This document shows positions 20,739 to 31,944 of a DNA stretch of 64,000 nucleotides, piece by piece; the first letter of the stretch is position 1, and every line of letters starts with the position of its first letter. Below the pieces are notes generated by a model. That model was not told the origin of the DNA, did not search any database, and worked only from the letters and a program-made list of their open reading frames with translations. The stretch covers positions 1-64,000 of the forward strand of contig JALHMQ010000022.1 in assembly GCA_022843955.1 (NCBI GenBank). The letters are read 5' to 3'. The position numbers and the translations under genes were made by a program. This DNA is from Burkholderiaceae bacterium. Lineage in GTDB: Bacteria > Pseudomonadota > Gammaproteobacteria > Burkholderiales > Burkholderiaceae_F.

Positions 20739-23700
20739 TCATTGACCTGTGGCCGGCGCGCGGTCGCAGACGTCGAGCCGGTCGATCAGCGCCTCCAGCT
20801 CGGTGTGATTCACCGGCTTGGTGAAGTGATGGTCGAAGCCGGCGGCGGTGGTGCGCTGGCGGTCGACGTCCTGGCCCCAGCCGGTGAGCGCAATGAGCAC
20901 CAGATCCTGGCTCCACGGTTCGTCGCGCAACTGGCGCGCGACGTCGCAGCCGTCGTGCTCCGGCATGCCGATGTCGAGGATCGCCATGTGCGGCCGGTAG
21001 GCGCGCACCGCATGCAGCGCCTCGCGGCCGTCGTAGGCGGTGTGCACGTCGTGGCCGCCGAGCTTGAGGATCATCGCCAGGCTGTCGGCGGCGTCGCGGT
21101 TGTCGTCGGCCACCACGATCAGGCAGCGCGAGGTGTGGGTGGCGGGCGCCAGTTCGGCCAGGTCGGCGGCGTCGTCCGGCCGCGCCACCGGCAGGTCGAC
21201 GGTGAACGTGGCGCCGCGCCCCACGCCGTCGCTGTGCGCGATGATGCGACCGCCATGCAGCTCCACCAGCCGGCGCGCCAGCGACAGGCCGATGCCGAGG
21301 CCGCCTTGGGCCTTGTCTGCACCGTTGTCGATCTGCGCAAACAGGTCGAACACGCGCGGCAGCGAGGCCGGGTCGATGCCGATGCCGGTGTCGCGCACCC
21401 GGATGCTCACCCGATCGGGCCGCGGTGAGCGCAGGAACAGCGTGATGGTGCCGCCAGGCTCCGAGTACTTGGCGGCGTTGTTGAGCAGGTTGGTGAACAC
21501 CTGCGCCAGCCGCATCGGGTCGCCGTCAATGGTGGCGTCGTCGACCTGCCAGTCGACCACCAGGCGGTGGTGCTGCGCGTCGATCAGCGGACGCGCGCTC
21601 TCGATGGCGGCGTCGATCACCTGCCGCAACGACACACGGCTGCGCTGCAGCTTCAACTTGCCGCTGGTGATGCGCGAGACCTCGAGCAGGTCGTCGACCA
21701 GCCGCACCAGCTGCGCCACCTGCCGGCACATCATCTGCCGCAGCGGGGCGATCACGCGCGTGTCGTCGGTGCGTTCGAGGATCTGCAGCGAGTTGCTCAG
21801 CGGCGCCAGCGGGTTGCGCAGTTCGTGCGCGAGCGTGGCGAGGAACTCGTCCTTGCGCCGGTCGGCCTGCTTGAGCTGGGTCTCGGCCTCGCGCAGGTCG
21901 GTGATGTCGGTATGCACGCCGACCCACTCACGCGTGCCGCCGGCGGTGTCGCGCACCGGCAGGGCGCGCACCGCAAAGCGCCGGTACACGCCGTCGTGCC
22001 GGCGCAGCCGGTGTTCGCAGGCGAAGCGGGTGCCGGTATCCACGGCCGTGCGCCACAGCGCAAGCGTGGGTGCGACGTCGTCCGGATGCAGGGCGCTGGA
22101 CCAGCCAACGCCCGCGTACTGCTCGAACGACTGGCCGGTGAACGCCGCCCACTTGGGCTGCGCGTCGCTCATGCGGCCGGCGGCATCGTTGGTCCACAGG
22201 ATGTCGCTGGCGGCATCCACCGCGGTGCGAAAGCGTGCCTCGCTGTCGCGCAGCCGCGCCTCCGCCGTCTTGCGGGCGGTGATGTCGATCGCCACCGCCA
22301 ATCCGCGCAGCGGTTCGCCCGGCGCCTGCATGCGCGTCACGCTGAGCGTGACCCAGACGTCGCTGCCGTCGGGCCAGCGATAGCGCTTCTCCGCAGAAAA
22401 CGGCGTGCCGCAGGCCATCAGCTGCTCGAACAGCGGCACGTTCCACGCCAGGTCGTCAGGATGGGTGACGTCCTGCATGCTCAGGCCGAGCAGATCGTCG
22501 CGCGTGCGGCCCACCAGTTCGCAATAGCGCTGGTTGACTTCGACAAAGCGACCCTGGGCGTCGGTCTCGGCCAGGGCCGCGCCGGTCTGCTGGTAGACCG
22601 TGGCCAGATGCGCCTCGTGACGATGCAGCGTGGCGAGCGCCTCGCGTTCGGCGGTGACGTCGCTCATGGCGCCGATCATGTGGATCGCGCGCCCCTGCGC
22701 GTCGCGCGCCACCAGACCGCGGTCGGTGACCAAGGCGTAGGAGCCGTCATGGCGGCGGAAGCGGTACTCATCGGCCCACTGCCGGCCGTTGCCCGGCGCG
22801 CCGGGCTGCCGGTCGATCACGGCGTGAATGCTGCGCTCCACGCGGGCCCGATCGTCGGGGTGAATCGTCTCGAGCCACCAGCTGATGTGCGCAGGCACGC
22901 GGTCGGGCAGGTAGCCGAACAGCTCGTGCATGACGTCGTTCCAGTGCAGCGCATCGGTGGCCAGGTCCCAGTCCCAGATCGCGTTGTAGGTGGCGCGGGC
23001 GGCCAGCGCGTAGCGCTCTTCGCTGATACGCAGCGCGCGTTCGTCGCGCTTGCGGTCGGTGATGTCGCGCGCGATGGCGGCGGCGCCGGACACCTGGCCG
23101 CTCGCATCGCGCAATGGCGACAGCGCAACGCTGACGGCGATGCGGCGGCCGTCGGCATGCAGGCGCTCGGTCTCGTGGTCGTCGACCGCTTCGCCGCGTG
23201 CCAGTCGCGCCAACAGCCGCGCCTCGTCGGCGCGCAGCTCGGGCGGGATCAGCGGATCCATGGGTCGCCCGATCATCGCGTCGGCGGCGTAGCCGAACAG
23301 GCGCGCCGCGCCGGCGTTCCACGAGGTCACCGTGCCCTGCAACGTCTGGCTGATGATGGCGTCGGCCGAGGCGTCGACGATGTCGGCCAGGTGCGTGCGC
23401 TCGCGCTCGGCCAGCTTGCGCGCACTGATGTCGGTGATGGAGGTCAGCACCAGTGCGCCGCCGTTTTCGCCCGGCAGGTGGTTCAGCGCGATCTCCACCG
23501 GCACCTCGCTGCCATCCTTGCGCAGCGCGTAGAGATCGCGCCCGGCACCCATCGGACGCGAGGCCGGGATGCGGCGGAACGACTCGCGCAGCGCGGCGTG
23601 GCCGCCGCGAAAGCGCGCCGGGAGCAATTGCTCGATGGTCAGCCGCTCGAACTCGGCGCGCGTGTAGCCGAGCAGCCGCTCGGCCGGGCCGTTGGCGAAG

Positions 23701-24161
23701 ACGATGTGGTTGCCGTCGATCAGCAGCATCGCCAGGGGCGCACCATCGATCAGATCGCGGATGCGCCGCTCGCGGGCGGCCAGCGCGGCCTGCACCTCGG
23801 TCATCTGGTCGTGCTCGGCCTGCAGTCGCCCCAGGGCCTGTTGTCGCGCGGCAATCGTCCAACTGACCAGCGCGCCGATGCCGACAAAGACGGCCAGTGC
23901 CAGCCAATCCCTGGCTTGCGGCGACGGCAGGGCGTCGGTCGGCAGCACGAACAGCGCCATGCCGGCGATGCCGGCCAGCGCCGTCGACACCAGCCCCGGC
24001 CCGAAGCCGCCGTAATAGGCGGCCATGACCGGCGCAGCCAGCAGCAGGATCAGCGGTGCGGTCGGACCGAGCCAGGGCTGCGCGGCGTAGCGCAGCGCGA
24101 GCATCGCCAGCGTGATGCCGAAGGCGAACAGGTACGGCAGGGGACGGGTCGTCGGGAGCAA
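20739..24161 (-). CDS. membrane hybrid sensor histidine kinase with five PAS domains and receiver
   Basis: A 1140-residue kinase. Residues 8-108 form a DUF4118-like bundle of helices, ending VFVGIGALVSWTIAARQQ. Five PAS/PAC units follow (about 140-255, 262-385, 395-530, 535-655, 655-775). The HisKA box has His779 (LAHELRNPLAPLSNS). The HATPase has NLLNNAAKYS, RDTGIGIDP and GLGIGLSLARRLVELHGG. The C-terminal receiver has Asp about 1063 (ILDIGMPEHDG). Its kinase and receiver halves closely resemble those of the kinase at 7164-10787, suggesting paralogues. The start at 24161 lies about 250 bp from the tandem palindrome array. The BLUF gene follows on the same strand. Confidence 0.9.
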   Translation of the reverse strand: MLPTTRPLPYLFAFGITLAMLALRYAAQPWLGPTAPLILLLAAPVMAAYYGGFGPGLVSTALAGIAGMALFVLPTDALPSPQARDWLALAVFVGIGALVSWTIAARQQALGRLQAEHDQMTEVQAALAARERRIRDLIDGAPLAMLLIDGNHIVFANGPAERLLGYTRAEFERLTIEQLLPARFRGGHAALRESFRRIPASRPMGAGRDLYALRKDGSEVPVEIALNHLPGENGGALVLTSITDISARKLAERERTHLADIVDASADAIISQTLQGTVTSWNAGAARLFGYAADAMIGRPMDPLIPPELRADEARLLARLARGEAVDDHETERLHADGRRIAVSVALSPLRDASGQVSGAAAIARDITDRKRDERALRISEERYALAARATYNAIWDWDLATDALHWNDVMHELFGYLPDRVPAHISWWLETIHPDDRARVERSIHAVIDRQPGAPGNGRQWADEYRFRRHDGSYALVTDRGLVARDAQGRAIHMIGAMSDVTAEREALATLHRHEAHLATVYQQTGAALAETDAQGRFVEVNQRYCELVGRTRDDLLGLSMQDVTHPDDLAWNVPLFEQLMACGTPFSAEKRYRWPDGSDVWVTLSVTRMQAPGEPLRGLAVAIDITARKTAEARLRDSEARFRTAVDAASDILWTNDAAGRMSDAQPKWAAFTGQSFEQYAGVGWSSALHPDDVAPTLALWRTAVDTGTRFACEHRLRRHDGVYRRFAVRALPVRDTAGGTREWVGVHTDITDLREAETQLKQADRRKDEFLATLAHELRNPLAPLSNSLQILERTDDTRVIAPLRQMMCRQVAQLVRLVDDLLEVSRITSGKLKLQRSRVSLRQVIDAAIESARPLIDAQHHRLVVDWQVDDATIDGDPMRLAQVFTNLLNNAAKYSEPGGTITLFLRSPRPDRVSIRVRDTGIGIDPASLPRVFDLFAQIDNGADKAQGGLGIGLSLARRLVELHGGRIIAHSDGVGRGATFTVDLPVARPDDAADLAELAPATHTSRCLIVVADDNRDAADSLAMILKLGGHDVHTAYDGREALHAVRAYRPHMAILDIGMPEHDGCDVARQLRDEPWSQDLVLIALTGWGQDVDRQRTTAAGFDHHFTKPVNHTELEALIDRLDVCDRAPATGQ

Positions 24162-24410
24162 CTTGGGGGGTGGGTGGTTCAGACGTCGGCGCGACCGGGG
24201 GCCGGTCTCGGACTTTGCCAGGCGAGTTCGGGCCGTCGCGCGGCGGGGCAGCCCATCTAAGCGATGCGGCGCCGAATGGGTTGACGCCGACGGTGACGCG
24301 ATGACGGCGTTGCGTTGCGTGGATCGCTGGGGTCGCGCGATGCGAGCGCGACGAGGGGGCCGGCCGGCGCCGGGGCGCCGCGTCTTTCACGGGCAGCGCA
24401 AAGACACGGG

Positions 24411-25405
24411 GTTCCCGCCTGCGCGGGAACGACGGGCGGGGCGGCGTGCATGGCGCGAGCACAGCGCAGAGACATTGGGTTCCAGTTTGCGCGGGAACGA
24501 CGGGCGAACGTGGGCGTCGGCCTGCGTTGGGGTGGCGTGTGTCGCACGGCAGCGCAAGCGCAAAGACACTGGGTTCCCGCCTGCGCGGGAACGACGGGCG
24601 GGGCGGCGTGCATGGCGCGAGCACAGCGCAGAGACACTGGGTTCCCGCCTGCGCGGGAACGACGGGAGAACGTGGGCGTCGGCCTGCGCTGGGGTGGCGT
24701 GTGTCGCACGGCAGCGCAAGCGCAAAGACACTGGGTTCCCGCCTGCGCGGGAACGACGGGCGGGGCGGCGTGCATGGCGCGAGCACAGCGCAGAGACACT
24801 GGGTTCCCGCCTGCGCGGGAACGACGGGAGAACGTGGGCGTCGGCCTGCGCTGGGGTGGCGTGTGTCGCACGGCAGCGCAAGCGCAAAGACACTGGGTTC
24901 CCGCCTGCGCGGGAACGACGGGCGGGGCGGCGTGCATGGCGCGAGCACAGCGCAGAGACACTGGGTTCCCGCCTGCGCGGGAACGACGGGCGAACGTGGG
25001 CGTCGGCCTGCGCTGGGGTGGCGTGTGTCGCACGGCAGCGCAAGCGCAAAGACACTGGGTTCCCGCCTGCGCGGGAACGACGGGCGAACGTGGTCGTCGG
25101 TCTGCGCTGGGGTGGCGTGTGTCGCACGGCAGCGCAAGCGCAAAGACACTGGGTTCCCGCCTGCGCGGGAACGACGGGCGGGGCGGCGTGCATGGCGCGA
25201 GCACAGCGCAGAGACATTGGGCTCCAGTTTGCGCGGGAACGACAGGCACCCACCAACGGCTCGCTAGGCCCAGCGTCGCTACCGCAGGTCAACTTGGGAC
25301 TCGGCCTGCGCTGGGGCGGTGCGCGTTGCACCGGAACTCAAGCTTGTCGTTCCCGCGCAGGCGGGAACCCAGTGTCTTTGCGCTGCCCGTCGCTTGCGCG
25401 GGAAC
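24411..25405. repeat. composite tandem array of GTTCCCGCCTGCGCGGGAAC palindromes
   Basis: Eleven copies in one orientation start at 24411, 24479, 24573, 24641, 24735, 24803, 24897, 24965, 25059, 25153 and 25221. Intervals are 68, 94, 68, 94, 68, 94, 68, 94, 94 and 68 bp, so the unit is a 162-bp composite with one extra 94-bp step. Copies at 24479 and 25221 are degenerate. An inverted copy is at 25349-25368 and a half copy at 25396-25405. The 20-mer forms an 8-bp stem with a 4-nt loop. The family is the widespread TTCCCGC...GCGGGAA intergenic repeat. It fills the gap between prfC and the downstream kinase. Bases 24162-24410 hold nothing else. Confidence 0.92.
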
Positions 25406-25448
25406 CGCAAGCGCTCGCCGCCGCGGCGGTGGCGCAGGCTCAGCGGCC

Positions 25449-27071
<1,623 letters not shown>

Positions 27072-27219
27072 CGCTTCAGCTTTCCCGATATGTACGCAGC
27101 AACGAACGCATTCCCAACCTGCCCATAGCTGTCGCTAATCGGCCCGTGCGCTTGCGCCAAGCATGCCCGGCGCGGACGTGATCTTAAGGGCGACGGTGTT
27201 CTCTTCCTCCCAGGTGGCC

Positions 27220-29067
27220 CTACTCAAACGTGGTCACGCGGCTGCGGCATAGATCAAGTGTCCTGGCAACCAGCGCTACTGCCGCTGCATCCTGTGCAGC
27301 CGGCGCCGGCACTGCGGTCGAATCGAGCGCGGCACGAAGCCGATCCAGCACGTCGTCCATGGCAGCGTTGGCGTCGCCGACGCGCAGGCCAGCCAGCGTC
27401 GCAAGCGAGATGAAATCAGCGCGCCTGAGCCGTTCGTCCTTGCCGCCCAGCTTGAGTGCCATGCGGTCATGTTCTAGTCCGGGGAAGACACGCGTGGTGA
27501 GCGCGTCATACACCGGTGCCAGCCGCACGCTACGAAACGCCTTTTCCCCGGCTTGCGCCGTCTTGAGCAGCGCCAGGTTCTTCAGGTGCATGTCGCCATC
27601 GGCGATCAGCCAGGCGAAAAGGACGCGGCGCACGAGGATCAAGAGGTCTTCCTCCGGCGCCGAAGACAGGGCGCGCAGCGCACGCGCAACGCGCTCGATG
27701 GTGCCCGTGTACTTTTCCTGGGGTGCGAGATCGAGCACCGCACAGAAGTCTTCCATTGCCAGCAGCCGGGTGTCGCCGGGATGGTCCCGGATGTCGAAGC
27801 GCTCGACCAGCAGCGCGGGCGACATGCCGTCAGGCATGGCAACCAGCGCCGTCTCGGGGACGGGCAGCCCGACCGCGCGAGCGAGCGCAAGACCGATCCA
27901 CTCGACCAGCGGCAGCGCCGCAAAGGCCCCGGTCCCGGCGGGCTTCAGGATGTGCGTGAACGGCAGTCCCACGCTTGGCTGCAGTGTGCCGTCGGCGGCC
28001 AGGTACATCGGCGCCTTGATCTGGACACCCGACAGCCGTGGGGTCTCGGCGCTCGCGTAGAGCGCCGCGAGCTTGTGCTCGAAGTCGCTCTCGATATCGC
28101 TGCGGCCCGGGCCGGCGTAGCGGCCCGTGAAGAGCCCGTTCATCGCGCGGTCTGCCAGTCTCGCGCTAAGGAGATCGGCCGGCAGCGATGCGAGTTCGGC
28201 GCGGGTCTTCGCCACCGTGATATTCGACAGGTAGCGCCGTCCCGAGCGCAGCAGGGCGCGTTCATCGCGGTGGTCTTTCAGGACCGATTCGAGCCAGCCT
28301 TCCGGCAGCAGCGAGACGATGAAGGGCGGCAGTCTGCCTGGCATGGTCTGCCGCACGACAGGCGGCAGCTCAGGCCCCTCCGTGGTCTGGGTCCAGCGCC
28401 ATTCGAAGCCGTCGTGCGAGAGCGTGCCGATGCGCAGGCCATGCCACGCCACGGCGAGATCGAAGGCGGCCTCGTTACGGGCGGGTGCGACAGCGGGACG
28501 GCGCAGAAGGAACTTCTCCGCCCCCTCGCCTTCCTTGTACCAATCGTTTTCACGCGCAAGGGCCCACACCGCGTCGCTGGCAGCCTGGGGGCCGCCGTAC
28601 TCCTCGCACAGGCGGCTGGCGATCGCGTCGCGCATCGGCGCATCGATGGAGGCCGCGTGCTCGCTGCGCATTCGAAAGGCTTCAAGGAAGCGCTGGCGCA
28701 GTGCCGAGACCGTGACGGGGAACTCCCCGAGGCTGTCGGCCACGACGGCAGAAGCCACCGACGGTTTGATGGGCGCCTTGTTCTGGATGATCTCGAGCGC
28801 CCTGAGGCGCGTGCGCTGGATGCGCGGTCCGGTGATGAAAAGCCGACCGTCCACGGTCGGTCCCAGCAGGACCGCGCTTGCGCCTGACAGATACGCCTTC
28901 GGGTACAGGTAGCGGGCGATGCGCACCGCGTGTGCCAGTACGGTGCGGTCGACCTCGTCACCCGCATCGACATAGATGCCGCGCATGAGTTGGACGAGCT
29001 TCCCCGTCTCGGCGAGGTAGTGACTGCGCGCCTTGTCGATGGTCTCGCCGACGAGGTGAATCGCCAT
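27220..29067 (-). CDS. HipA-family kinase toxin fused to an N-terminal AbiEi-like domain
   Basis: A 615-residue chain. Residues 1-190 look like an AbiEi-type antitoxin half (LVQLMRGIYVD wing, YLYPKAYLSGASAVLLGPTVDGRLFITG core). A HipA N-terminal subdomain follows (HGLRIGTLSHDGFEWRWTQ, LPPFIVSLLPEG), then the kinase core: ATP loop LSGVQIKAPMYL, FTHILKPA, LVERFDIRD, catalytic loop DGDMHLKNLALL (Asp about 489) and metal-binding YDALTT. HipA kinases phosphorylate glutamyl-tRNA synthetase or other targets and are usually neutralised by HipB. No hipB gene is adjacent, so the fused domain may serve as regulator. The start at 29067 is chosen because upstream sequence is operator-like. Confidence 0.85.
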   Translation of the reverse strand: MAIHLVGETIDKARSHYLAETGKLVQLMRGIYVDAGDEVDRTVLAHAVRIARYLYPKAYLSGASAVLLGPTVDGRLFITGPRIQRTRLRALEIIQNKAPIKPSVASAVVADSLGEFPVTVSALRQRFLEAFRMRSEHAASIDAPMRDAIASRLCEEYGGPQAASDAVWALARENDWYKEGEGAEKFLLRRPAVAPARNEAAFDLAVAWHGLRIGTLSHDGFEWRWTQTTEGPELPPVVRQTMPGRLPPFIVSLLPEGWLESVLKDHRDERALLRSGRRYLSNITVAKTRAELASLPADLLSARLADRAMNGLFTGRYAGPGRSDIESDFEHKLAALYASAETPRLSGVQIKAPMYLAADGTLQPSVGLPFTHILKPAGTGAFAALPLVEWIGLALARAVGLPVPETALVAMPDGMSPALLVERFDIRDHPGDTRLLAMEDFCAVLDLAPQEKYTGTIERVARALRALSSAPEEDLLILVRRVLFAWLIADGDMHLKNLALLKTAQAGEKAFRSVRLAPVYDALTTRVFPGLEHDRMALKLGGKDERLRRADFISLATLAGLRVGDANAAMDDVLDRLRAALDSTAVPAPAAQDAAAVALVARTLDLCRSRVTTFE

Positions 29068-29079
29068 GTTTCTTACTGT

Positions 29080-29147
29080 CTCGTGTTCCAGATACGAGAA
29101 AGTAGCAGAAGAATCTAACTTTCGCGTGTTTGAAACACGTGAAAGTT
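29080..29147 (-). promoter_or_regulatory. two operator-like palindromes before the AbiEi-HipA gene
   Basis: The outer site, 29117-29147, is a 31-bp inverted repeat with 15-bp arms around a central G and one mismatch (left arm AACTTTCGCGTGTTT). The inner site, 29080-29099, has 8-bp arms TCTCGTGT / ATACGAGA with one mismatch. Their centres are about 42 bp apart, four helical turns. Position immediately before the ATG fits autorepression, as is usual in toxin-antitoxin loci. Confidence 0.6.
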
Positions 29148-29474
29148 CAATCGCGCGTCTCTTCAGCTCAGTCGCGACCGCATGGCAAACGCTCCCCGCC
29201 TGCAACCAAGGCTCTCAGTGCCGCAGGCTTGATCCGGTCGGGTGCTCAGTTTTTGCTAAGGCAGCGCCTGCGCGACGAACCAGGCGCCGGCGAGCATGAC
29301 TACGGCGCGACGCTGCGCCGCCCCGGCACCCAGCACATCCACGTGGCCAGAGTTGCTTCTGGCGTTCTGCACGAATCACCGACCGATTCGTTGTCGGCCA
29401 GACGCGAGTCTGCCTCGCCTGTGAGTTGATCGCGAGCCGGCGCACCCTCAGGTGGTGCGCCGTGCCCATCGCCT
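29148..29474. other. intergenic region, no gene seen
   Basis: Between the arsM stop and the palindromes of the HipA-type gene. Frames exist but none has recognisable protein character or a ribosome site. No terminator with a U-tract was seen. Confidence 0.4.
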
Positions 29475-30386
29475 TCAGCAGCAGCGAGGGCCGGAACCGC
29501 AGCAGGATCCGGGCTGCTTGTGCGCCGTGGCGTCTGGCGTGGCGGGCATGACAGCGACCTGCAGCGGCTTGACCGCACGGATGAAGCTGCTGGCGAACTT
29601 GCCATCGACCTCGGCGACCAGGGTGTCGATGTCGCCGCCCTCGCCGGACAGGAACTCGCGCGCGTCGTCGGCCGCATAGACGCGCGTGATCTCGATGCCG
29701 GCCTGCTCGAAACCGGCGGCGGAAAGCTTGGCGAGGTACTCCTCGTCGGACAGCGCACCGGCGACGCAGCCGACCCACAGTTCCATGCTGCGGCGGATCG
29801 ACGCCGGCATCTGGCCGCGCACGATGACGTCCGACACCGCGAAGCGGCCGCCGGGCTTGAGCACCCGGAACGCTTCCTTCAGCACGCGATCCTTGTCGGC
29901 GGACAGGTTGATCACGCAGTTGGAGATGATCACGTCGACCGAGTTGGCGGGCAGCGGAATCGCCTCGATCTCGCCCTTGAGGAAGTGGACGTTGGGCAAG
30001 CCGCTCTTGCGCTTGTTCTCCTCGGCCAGCGCGAGCATCTCATCGGTCATGTCCAGACCGAACACGTGGCCGGTGGGACCGACGCGCTTGGCCGACAGCA
30101 GCACGTCGATGCCGCCGCCGGAGCCGAGATCGAGCACCGTTTCGCCCGCATGCAGCTCGGCCAGCGCGGTGGGATTGCCGCAGCCGAGCGAGGCCAGCAG
30201 CGCCTGCGCCGGCACGTCGCCGGCCTGCGCGTCGTCGTACAGGTTGGAGGTGATCGGGTCCCAGGCCTGTTCGCCGCATGACGAGCCGCCGCAACAGCTG
30301 TTGCGCTCGCCCTGCGCGGCGCGGCTTGCTGCCTCGCCGTACTTCTGCCTGACCACGTCCTTGATGCCGGTCTGCGTGTCCATCAT
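29475..30386 (-). CDS. arsM: arsenite S-adenosylmethionine methyltransferase
   Basis: Methylates As(III) with SAM to volatile or less bound species. The SAM motif is VLDLGSGGGIDVLLSA (about 84-99). Cysteines at arsenic-binding positions are visible: Cys31/Cys32/Cys37 in the N-terminal loop, Cys69 (LGCGNP), Cys157 (SNCVIN) and Cys207 (VGCVAG). The C-terminal tail ends in clustered Cys pairs, as in bacterial ArsM. Two adjacent ATGs (30386, 30383) are possible starts. No arsR or arsC gene is next to it. Confidence 0.93.
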   Translation of the reverse strand: MMDTQTGIKDVVRQKYGEAASRAAQGERNSCCGGSSCGEQAWDPITSNLYDDAQAGDVPAQALLASLGCGNPTALAELHAGETVLDLGSGGGIDVLLSAKRVGPTGHVFGLDMTDEMLALAEENKRKSGLPNVHFLKGEIEAIPLPANSVDVIISNCVINLSADKDRVLKEAFRVLKPGGRFAVSDVIVRGQMPASIRRSMELWVGCVAGALSDEEYLAKLSAAGFEQAGIEITRVYAADDAREFLSGEGGDIDTLVAEVDGKFASSFIRAVKPLQVAVMPATPDATAHKQPGSCCGSGPRCC

Positions 30387-30601
30387 GCCTCGTGAATGGG
30401 GTCCATGCGACCTGTCTAGTGTGCCGCGTTCGGAGCCTGGCCGGCATTGACCCAGCGCACCACCCGCCCCATCGACGGCGCTGATGGTGGCTGCCGCGAC
30501 GGGGGGTTGGGTGCGTCACGCAAGGTTCAGTTTCAGTGACCGGGCGGTGGTACTGGCGCAAATCGACTGTGCGAGCGGTCGATGCTCAAGCAGCGCCGCC
30601 G

Positions 30602-31507
30602 TCAGCCGCGCGGTGCCGCGTCGGCTGCGCAGGCGCCGCGCAGGAAGGCCACCAGTTCGTCTGCATGCGGCAGCAGGGTGTGGCGCAGGTCGTGGTCGCC
30701 TGCCACCGGCAGCAAGGTCGCCTGATCCGACGCCGCCTGCAGCCGCTGCGCATCGGAAAACGGCACCGTGGCGTCGTCGCGTCCGTGCACCAGCAGCACC
30801 GGGCAGCGCACCTGTGCCAGCGTGGCCAGCGGCGCAATGTCGTCGAACGAGGCGCCGATCACCCGCTGGACATGGCGCAGCACGTACCAGCCGAGCAGCG
30901 GATACGGCACGCGCTTTTCTTGCATCCAGCGCCGCATCACCTCGCGCGGGTGGGCGAAGGCAGACAGGCTGACCACCGCGCATACGTCGCGCTGCCGTGA
31001 CGCATGCAGCAAGGCGGCGGCAGCGCCGACCGAATGGCCAATCAGCGCAAGCCGCTGGGGGTCGATGTCGGGCTGCGCGCGCAGCCAGGCGAGGCCGGCG
31101 CCGATGTCTTCGGCAAAGCGCGGCATCGAGGTGAACGGTTCGTCGTCGCTGCAGCCGTGACAGCGCGCGTCGAGCAGCAGCACGGCGAAGCCCGCTGCCC
31201 GCAGCGGCGGTACCACCGGCCACATCATCGCGGCGTTGGCGCCCCAGCCGTGCATCGCCACCACCGCGGGCACCGGCCGTTGCGTCGCTTGCGGCATCAC
31301 CAGCCAGGCGAACAGTTGCCGGCCGTGCGGCCCGGCCAGGCGCAGTTCGCGCACGCAGCCGGGGTCGAGGACAAAGTCGGTCGGGCCGTGCGCATGCGCC
31401 ACGCGCGGCGCGCGCAGGCCATGCAGGATCGCCCAGTGCACCAGCGCGCGCAGGCCCCACAGGCTGGCGGCACCGAGCGCGGCACCGGCTACGGCTTCGA
31501 TCATCAT
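30602..31507 (-). CDS. alpha/beta hydrolase with N-terminal membrane segment
   Basis: A 301-residue protein starting at ATG 31507 or 31504. An N-terminal hydrophobic stretch (AVAGAALGAASLWGLRALV) may anchor it. The catalytic elbow is GHSVG (LALIGHSVGAAAALL), the acid lies in LVHGRDDATVPFSD, and the His in VAGDHDLRH. Oxyanion-loop region: VVAMHGWGANAAMMW. This resembles bacterial peptidase- or esterase-like hydrolases; the substrate is unknown. Confidence 0.83.
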   Translation of the reverse strand: MMIEAVAGAALGAASLWGLRALVHWAILHGLRAPRVAHAHGPTDFVLDPGCVRELRLAGPHGRQLFAWLVMPQATQRPVPAVVAMHGWGANAAMMWPVVPPLRAAGFAVLLLDARCHGCSDDEPFTSMPRFAEDIGAGLAWLRAQPDIDPQRLALIGHSVGAAAALLHASRQRDVCAVVSLSAFAHPREVMRRWMQEKRVPYPLLGWYVLRHVQRVIGASFDDIAPLATLAQVRCPVLLVHGRDDATVPFSDAQRLQAASDQATLLPVAGDHDLRHTLLPHADELVAFLRGACAADAAPRG

Positions 31508-31944
31508 CGGGCGCAATTGACGGGGGCGTGCGATGGCACGGCGGATGGGAGAGTCACTGCATGCATCGTGTGGCGACGGGTGGTGGCGTCGCACAGTAGT
31601 GGCAAGCGCGGGTCGATTCGTGTGCGGACGATCACGGCAGCGATGCCAGTCCACACCAAAGCGCGCCCTGCGCGCAGCGGCGCATCCCTGGATGACGGTG
31701 CCGGCCGGGCGTGTCGGTGCGGCAACTCGACCTCGATGAGCAAGGTTGCTGCTGACGAGTTGCGCCGCATCGCCGGACTCGGACGTGTGCGTCCGGACCA
31801 GTACTTAGACATCTCGCAGTCAGCGTTGCTGTGGAGGTAACTCGTTGATCTGATCCAGCGCCGGCGAGACACTCGCGCACTATCTTCGACCGCCCCGCAG
31901 CACTGAATCCTGCGGGTCCACACGTAGAGAGGGGCTCACTTCAG
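31508..31944. other. divergent intergenic region, no gene supported
   Basis: About 440 bp between the minus-strand hydrolase and the plus-strand kinase. A 34-codon plus-strand frame (31736-31840) lacks a ribosome site and family resemblance. Promoters for both flanking genes must lie here but none is clear by eye. Confidence 0.4.

Noticed and set aside
21567-24260. 897-codon plus-strand frame opposite the second hybrid kinase
   Set aside because: It mirrors the codon pattern of the kinase and has no recognisable domain or ribosome site.
24411-25405. CRISPR-like array of regularly spaced palindromes
   Set aside because: The sequences between palindromes are the same two spacers repeated, spacing alternates 68/94 bp, and there are no cas genes. 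It is a tandem repeat of a dispersed palindromic element.
31736-31840. 34-codon plus-strand frame before the sensor kinase
   Set aside because: No ribosome site, no similarity recognised, and not coupled to a neighbour.
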